57,215 nucleotides of DNA from Bacteroidota bacterium (lineage in GTDB: Bacteria; Bacteroidota; Bacteroidia; Chitinophagales; Chitinophagaceae), in assembly GCA_005884665.1 (NCBI GenBank), contig VBAT01000034.1, forward strand, positions 210,519-267,733, in the 5' to 3' direction. Both the position numbers and the translations under genes were made by a program. Below the pieces are notes generated by a model. It did not search any database, had not been told where the DNA came from, and saw only the letters and a program-made list of their open reading frames with translations. Shown in pieces: positions 52,977 through 57,215 of the stretch (positions within the stretch are counted from its first letter, which is position 1; each line of letters starts with the position of its first letter).

Positions 52977-53993
52977 CTATTCTTTCTTATCCAGTTCACC
53001 TTCCAATTCCTCCATCATATCCTTACTGCCAATAAACAAGGGACTGCGCTGGTGCAGCTCGGTAGGCTGAATATCCAATATTCGCTGAATACCATTGGTT
53101 GCTTTGCCACCGGCTACACTAACAATAAATGCAAAAGGATTGCACTCATACAACAGCCGGAGTTTACCTTTTGGCTTATCTACGGTGCCCGGGTACATAA
53201 AAATGCCTCCTTTGATCAGGTTGCGGTGTACATCAGCCACCATACTACCGATATAACGTTGGGTGTAAGGTCCGCCATTTGACTTATCTTTTTTCTGGCA
53301 GATATCAATATAACGTTGGACCTTTTTATCATACTGGAAAAAATTGCCGTGGTTGACCGAGTAGATCTTGCCTTTGGGTGGGCATTTGATATCAGGATGA
53401 CTTAACGTGAACTCCCCGATCGACTGGTCAAGCGTGAAACCATTTGCACCTCTTCGTGTGGCGTACACGAGCATAGTGGAGGAACCATATACCACATAAC
53501 CGGCGGCTACCTGTTGGGTGCCTTTTTGTAAAAAATCTTCTTTGGCCGCTATGCTTCCTTTTGATGACACACGCCGATAGACACCGAAGATGGTACCGAT
53601 GGACACATTTACGTCTATATTCCCGCTTCCATCCAGGGGATCAAAGCAAACAACGTATTTTGAATTCCTGCTGACTGAATCTTCAAAAGCGACATAATCG
53701 TCCAGTTCTTCGCTTGCAATGCCGGCGCAACTTATGCCGTGACGAAGTACCCCTGTGAACTGATCATTAGCAAACACATCCAGCTTTTTTACATCTTCAC
53801 CCTGCACATTTACACTACCTGCATCACCCAATATATCCACAAGGCCGGCTTTGTTAACTTCTACATTTACTCTTTTTGCCGCCAGGCCAATATCTCTCAA
53901 TAATGCGCTGAGCTCGCCGGTAGCATTAGGGATCTGGCGAACCTGCTGGATCGTGTATTCATCGAGTGTAAGCACTTTGCGGCTGATGTTCAT
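52977..53993 (-). CDS. fbp: Class 1 fructose-1,6-bisphosphatase
   Basis: About 338 residues. FDPLDGSGNIDVNVSIGTIFG is the metal-binding signature, followed by SVNHGNFFQYDKKVQRYI and YIGSMVADVHRNLIKGGIFMYPG in the C-terminal sugar-phosphate site. It removes the 1-phosphate from fructose-1,6-bisphosphate in gluconeogenesis. ATG 53993 is chosen because the -7 box (54015-54022) overlaps the earlier candidate start and puts transcription near 54008. Confidence 0.95.
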   Translation of the reverse strand: MNISRKVLTLDEYTIQQVRQIPNATGELSALLRDIGLAAKRVNVEVNKAGLVDILGDAGSVNVQGEDVKKLDVFANDQFTGVLRHGISCAGIASEELDDYVAFEDSVSRNSKYVVCFDPLDGSGNIDVNVSIGTIFGVYRRVSSKGSIAAKEDFLQKGTQQVAAGYVVYGSSTMLVYATRRGANGFTLDQSIGEFTLSHPDIKCPPKGKIYSVNHGNFFQYDKKVQRYIDICQKKDKSNGGPYTQRYIGSMVADVHRNLIKGGIFMYPGTVDKPKGKLRLLYECNPFAFIVSVAGGKATNGIQRILDIQPTELHQRSPLFIGSKDMMEELEGELDKKE

Positions 53994-54318
53994 ATATGCA
54001 AGTTGGGTAAAGGACAAATGTAGAGAAAAGTTGATTAGTTGTACCTGTCACAATTGGCAGCGTTTCATCCAATAGCTATCGGATTTGAATTTGTCCACAG
54101 ATGGCCACTGAGAAGACACGGGGGATGACTGAGAAGGAGGCTCTGTGGTTCTCTGCCGCTACCTTGCTGTAGCCATATCGAAGCAATGCCGGCAGACTTT
54201 GTTTTTCCTCTGCCCTCTCTGTGGCCATTCTGATTTTTCAAACAGGGATACTACCTAAAAAGATTATTCCGACATTTGCATACCTGGACCATTTAACTTA
54301 TTAACCTATCAACGTTCA
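53994..54318. repeat. Intergenic region with CCACAGA-type repeats and CCAATAGCTATCGG palindrome
   Basis: Between divergent fbp and aspartate kinase. It holds the fbp promoter, the palindrome at 54069-54082, a CCACAGA/CTCTGTGG block (about 54095-54235) related to 8409-8512, and, near the aspartate kinase, GACATTTG at 54271-54278, one base from the -7 consensus. Confidence 0.6.
54015..54022 (-). promoter_or_regulatory. -7 promoter element TACATTTG for fbp
   Basis: Exact TAnnTTTG match on the minus strand, about 22 bases before the ATG at 53993. No clear -33 element. Confidence 0.65.
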
Positions 54319-55584
54319 ATGAAGGTCTTCAAATTTGGCGGTGCATCCGTCAATAGCGTGGAAAGAATCAAGAACCTGGGAAAGATCGTGAAGCAATACA
54401 AGGACGAGAAATTACTGATCGTCATTTCGGCTATGGGCAAAACGACCAATGCGCTCGAAAAAGTGGCCGAAGCTTTTTTCCAGGGTAAAAAGGACGAAGC
54501 GCTTCAGCTGTTTGATCAGGTAAAGCAGCAACACCTCAATGTGGCGAAAAGCCTGCTGGTAACCGAATATTTTCCCTGCGCAGTTCAACTCAAAAATTTT
54601 TTTACCGAGATGGAATGGCTGGTCCATGACAAACCTGTTCGTGATTATGATTACTACTACGACCAGGTAGTATGTATTGGGGAACTACTGTCAACATCCC
54701 TTATAAGCTATTACCTGGTTGAAGCGGGAATTGCAATTAAATGGTTAGATGTACGGGATATCATACGAACCGACGATAATTTCCGCGACGCAACAATTGA
54801 CTGGGAGTACACGCGGTCAAAGGCTCAATCTGTAATCAGTCCGCTTTTTGATGATTCAAATATTGTTTTAACGCAGGGTTTTATCGGCTCTACTGATGAA
54901 AACGAAAGCACCACGCTGGGGAGAGAAGGCAGCGATTATACGGCGGCGATCTTTGCCAACATCATGAATGCTGAAAGTGTTACCATCTGGAAAGACGTAC
55001 AAAGCGTCATGAATGCTGATCCTAAGAAGTTCCCGGATGCACAGCCAATCAGCGAGCTGAACTACAACGAAGTGATCGAGATGGCTTACTATGGGGCGCA
55101 GGTGATTCACCCGAAAACGATCAAGCCGCTGCAAAACAAAAGCATTCCGCTGTTCGTAAAATGTTTCCTGGAACCCTCGCTCCCCGGAACGATCATTCAT
55201 AATAAATCATTGCAAAAACAGCTGCCTGCAATCATTGTGCTCAAGGAAAACCAGGCAATGCTCGAAATGAGTTCAAAAGATTTTTCTTTTGTCGGCGAGC
55301 GCCATGTTGGTGTGTTATATCATTTGTTTGAAAAGCTGAAAATTAAACCTAACCTGACGCAGAACGGCGCCATTAGCTTCCTTTGCGTGCTGGATGACAG
55401 GCCGGAAAAAATAGAAAGGCTGGCGATCGAAGCGTCTGAATTATTTGATGTAAGCGTAGTAAAAGAACTATCGCTTCTTACAATAAGGCATTACAACAAG
55501 CAATTGTTTGAAAAAATGACGGAAGGAAAGAAAGTCTTATTACGCCAACAAACCAATGAAACGATTCAGGCGTTGATCCAATAA
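54319..55584 (+). CDS. lysC: Aspartate kinase (monofunctional)
   Basis: 421 residues. The kinase start KFGGASVNS is present, then VISAMGKTTNALEKVAEAF, GREGSDYTAAIFANIMNAESVTIWKDVQSVMNADPK and VIHPKTIKPLQNKSIPLFVKCF. The C-terminal ACT-type regulatory region carries VGVLYHLFEKLKIKPNLTQNGAISF. It phosphorylates aspartate for lysine, threonine and methionine synthesis. There is no homoserine dehydrogenase domain. Its stop abuts the stop of the convergent next gene with no spacer. Confidence 0.95.
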   Translation: MKVFKFGGASVNSVERIKNLGKIVKQYKDEKLLIVISAMGKTTNALEKVAEAFFQGKKDEALQLFDQVKQQHLNVAKSLLVTEYFPCAVQLKNFFTEMEWLVHDKPVRDYDYYYDQVVCIGELLSTSLISYYLVEAGIAIKWLDVRDIIRTDDNFRDATIDWEYTRSKAQSVISPLFDDSNIVLTQGFIGSTDENESTTLGREGSDYTAAIFANIMNAESVTIWKDVQSVMNADPKKFPDAQPISELNYNEVIEMAYYGAQVIHPKTIKPLQNKSIPLFVKCFLEPSLPGTIIHNKSLQKQLPAIIVLKENQAMLEMSSKDFSFVGERHVGVLYHLFEKLKIKPNLTQNGAISFLCVLDDRPEKIERLAIEASELFDVSVVKELSLLTIRHYNKQLFEKMTEGKKVLLRQQTNETIQALIQ

Positions 55585-56808
55585 TTATTGACCAGCAGCC
55601 ACTGATGGGGCCTGAGCTTCGGGAATTTCGATCGTTATCGTTTGTACCATTTTTTTGGCAACGGGCTTATCATTCAGTATGGCTGGTCCCCAGACAGGCA
55701 TCTTTTCCATTTTGCTGATGAGCTCATCAATCAGGTCATCGTCGGTTGATCCGCGAAGAACTTTGAAGTTTACAGGCACGCCATCCTTATCAATGATAAA
55801 CTCCACCTGCACATAAGCTTTTCTTACACCCCTGGGCAAATATTCGACCAACTGGGTTCCGAGATCGGTAAGATATTTCATGAAAGCCTCGCCACCGCCG
55901 GGAAACTTAGGCCATTCATGAACTGATTCAGGAAGGCTTATGATATTCCTGGCAATATGCTGAACGGGGATTCGCTTCGGTCTTTCTTTTTCTTCCTCTA
56001 TCGGCCTCTTTGCCGCTGCAGCGCCATTGACGATATAATCGCCTTTGTCATCGATCATAATAATTGGCAACTGTTTAAACTTGTCGAAATAATCAAAGGC
56101 GTCTTCAAGCTTTGCTGCGAATTTTTTCAGCGAAGGATCATCCTTAGCCAGGTTGTTGAAATAATTAAGGCTTTTGGCCACATTGTACCTGATCGGAAAA
56201 ATATGAACGGGGATGTAGTCCTGTCCCTGGCTTTTTGCCATGGTTGCGAGGATATATAATTCTTCGATCCCATCATCTGTGATCGGGATACAACCCACGC
56301 TTACACAACTGCCATGGATATAGATGCCGCCTCCAGGCCGCAATGAATCACTTAAAAGCTGGTCGGACAAATTGGGATAGTTAAGACCCAGGGATAAATA
56401 ATAGTTACTGCGGGGATTGAACTCATTGATATAATAAAAACCCTCTGGAACCTGGTAGTCACCTTCAAGCCGTTTGGGACCCAGCGTACCAGCCAGCACA
56501 CATACTTTATAAGTTTTGAAAAGCCTGAATTGCTCGCTTAAATCATTTTTGACCCACACTTCCATCTGGCTGTCGTATTTGAAAGAGCGGATATAGATAT
56601 AGTTGGCAGGCCATTTCAACCCTTTGGCCGCGAATTGTTTTTGCAACGTATCCTCTTTACGCCTGAATGATTCATCTGGCCGCGCAAAGGTCTTCTGATA
56701 CTCAATGAACGAGGCAAAAGAAGCAGCTGATGTTTGTGCAGACGGCTGGGCCTGTAACTGGCCTGCAAGGCATATCATCAGGGTTATGGATAACAGAGGG
56801 CTCTTCAT
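55585..56808 (-). CDS. L,D-transpeptidase (YkuD) fused to a TonB-like domain, exported
   Basis: 407 residues. Signal peptide (MKSPLLSITLMICLAGQLQA). The YkuD domain is at about residues 68-200; the active-site motif reads HGSCVSVGCIPI, with His165 and the catalytic Cys173. Murein L,D-transpeptidases cross-link peptides or attach proteins to peptidoglycan. From about residue 300 the sequence becomes a TonB C-terminal-like domain: PKFPGGGEAFMKYLTDLG, AYVQVEFIIDKDGVPVNFKVLRGS and KMEKMPVWGPAILNDKPV. The fusion is unusual. It is convergent with and directly abutting lysC. Confidence 0.88.
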   Translation of the reverse strand: MKSPLLSITLMICLAGQLQAQPSAQTSAASFASFIEYQKTFARPDESFRRKEDTLQKQFAAKGLKWPANYIYIRSFKYDSQMEVWVKNDLSEQFRLFKTYKVCVLAGTLGPKRLEGDYQVPEGFYYINEFNPRSNYYLSLGLNYPNLSDQLLSDSLRPGGGIYIHGSCVSVGCIPITDDGIEELYILATMAKSQGQDYIPVHIFPIRYNVAKSLNYFNNLAKDDPSLKKFAAKLEDAFDYFDKFKQLPIIMIDDKGDYIVNGAAAAKRPIEEEKERPKRIPVQHIARNIISLPESVHEWPKFPGGGEAFMKYLTDLGTQLVEYLPRGVRKAYVQVEFIIDKDGVPVNFKVLRGSTDDDLIDELISKMEKMPVWGPAILNDKPVAKKMVQTITIEIPEAQAPSVAAGQ

Positions 56809-57215
56809 ATCAGGCTTTAATGATTAGGATAACGATGATATTGGTTATTTTATGCAGCAAAATTCCTAATTATATTGTAAAGATAATCTGAAATTAAATC
56901 AAAAATTCCTAACACTCACCAGTCTGAATAAAAACCCTGCCCTGAGTGGCTACCAATCGTACATTTCCTTAATATAAATTACCTGCCACTGGCGTACTAT
57001 ATGCTTTGCTACACTCGTAGCAGAACTGGGGCGTTGGGGGATAAACTCTGGATGCTGGATGCTAGATTCTGGATGATCGCTGCTAAGCTTAAGCTGTAGA
57101 TTTTAGCAGGATGCATCCAGCATCAAGTGACAAGTATCCCTGTTCCCGGGGTCATCGCTCCGTAGTAATCATAAATTTCCTCTCGCCTCCTGCTCTCTCT
57201 CGATCGCCTCAAACA
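56809..57215. other. Right-end intergenic region
   Basis: It includes the start region of the transpeptidase gene, then no recognisable gene. It holds GATGCTGGATGC (57051-57062) and GCATCCAGCATC (57113-57124), a 12 bp inverted repeat with a loop of 50 bases. A gene beyond the edge cannot be excluded. Confidence 0.45.

Overview
The window looks like chromosomal DNA of a member of the Bacteroidota, most likely a Chitinophagaceae relative. The grounds are: promoters of the TAnnTTTG type rather than the E. coli type, few Shine-Dalgarno sequences, paired LytS-type kinase and LytTR regulator, bacillithiol genes, typical lineage families (DUF4294, DUF2723/GT117, GxxExxY, CHRD lipoprotein, TonB-like proteins) and many short palindromic repeats between genes. 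The genus assignment is inference from recalled families, not a database result.

Region 1 (1-6000) is a decaying accessory zone. It holds the start of a GH130 gene running off the left edge, a frameshifted cupin gene, an FRG-domain gene, an SRPBCC gene, a truncated NYN gene, a short remnant resembling isocitrate lyase/PEP mutase, an intact high-GC medium-chain reductase that looks imported, and a decayed GntR/MocR DNA-binding fragment. It ends in an unusual locus: an intact tRNA-Lys(UUU), a broken 5' half of the same tRNA on one side, and on the other a tandem array of 163-170 bp units that each repeat the tRNA 3' tail.

Region 2 (6000-16000) carries an SDR, a SAM hydrolase-like protein, a deoxyribonucleotidase, a 1233-residue DUF2723 membrane protein, and a VWA protein plus AAA+ (MoxR/chelatase-like) pair separated by a GxxExxY gene and a deleted second copy of it. 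Region 3 (16000-30400) has murB, exported proteins, a LysE exporter, YceI, an orphan ATPase-like regulator, a transglutaminase-like protein, a two-component pair, an S9 peptidase, a YggS homologue and an acyl-CoA dehydrogenase.

Region 4 (30400-42900) has ccmE and a damaged ccmF for cytochrome c maturation, a DUF4294 gene, bshB1 of bacillithiol synthesis, a fatty acid desaturase, and three genes for agmatine use (N-carbamoylputrescine amidase, agmatine deiminase, an arginase/agmatinase-family enzyme), then a radical SAM protein and a DMT transporter. Region 5 (43000-57215) has an MFS transporter, an SDR, a CHRD lipoprotein, a solitary TonB-like protein, folC, a Nudix hydrolase, a YfiT/BstA-type bacillithiol transferase, an FKBP isomerase, an ABC ATPase, a CAP protein, a GNAT acetyltransferase, fructose-1,6-bisphosphatase, aspartate kinase and an L,D-transpeptidase fused to a TonB-like domain.

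Most genes are single housekeeping or envelope genes. I found no phage, intact insertion sequence or CRISPR. The strongest candidates for something not routinely described are the tRNA-Lys tail array, the GxxExxY duplication unit with its terminal repeats, and the YkuD-TonB fusion. The ccmF lesion and cupin frameshift need read-level confirmation before any biological reading.
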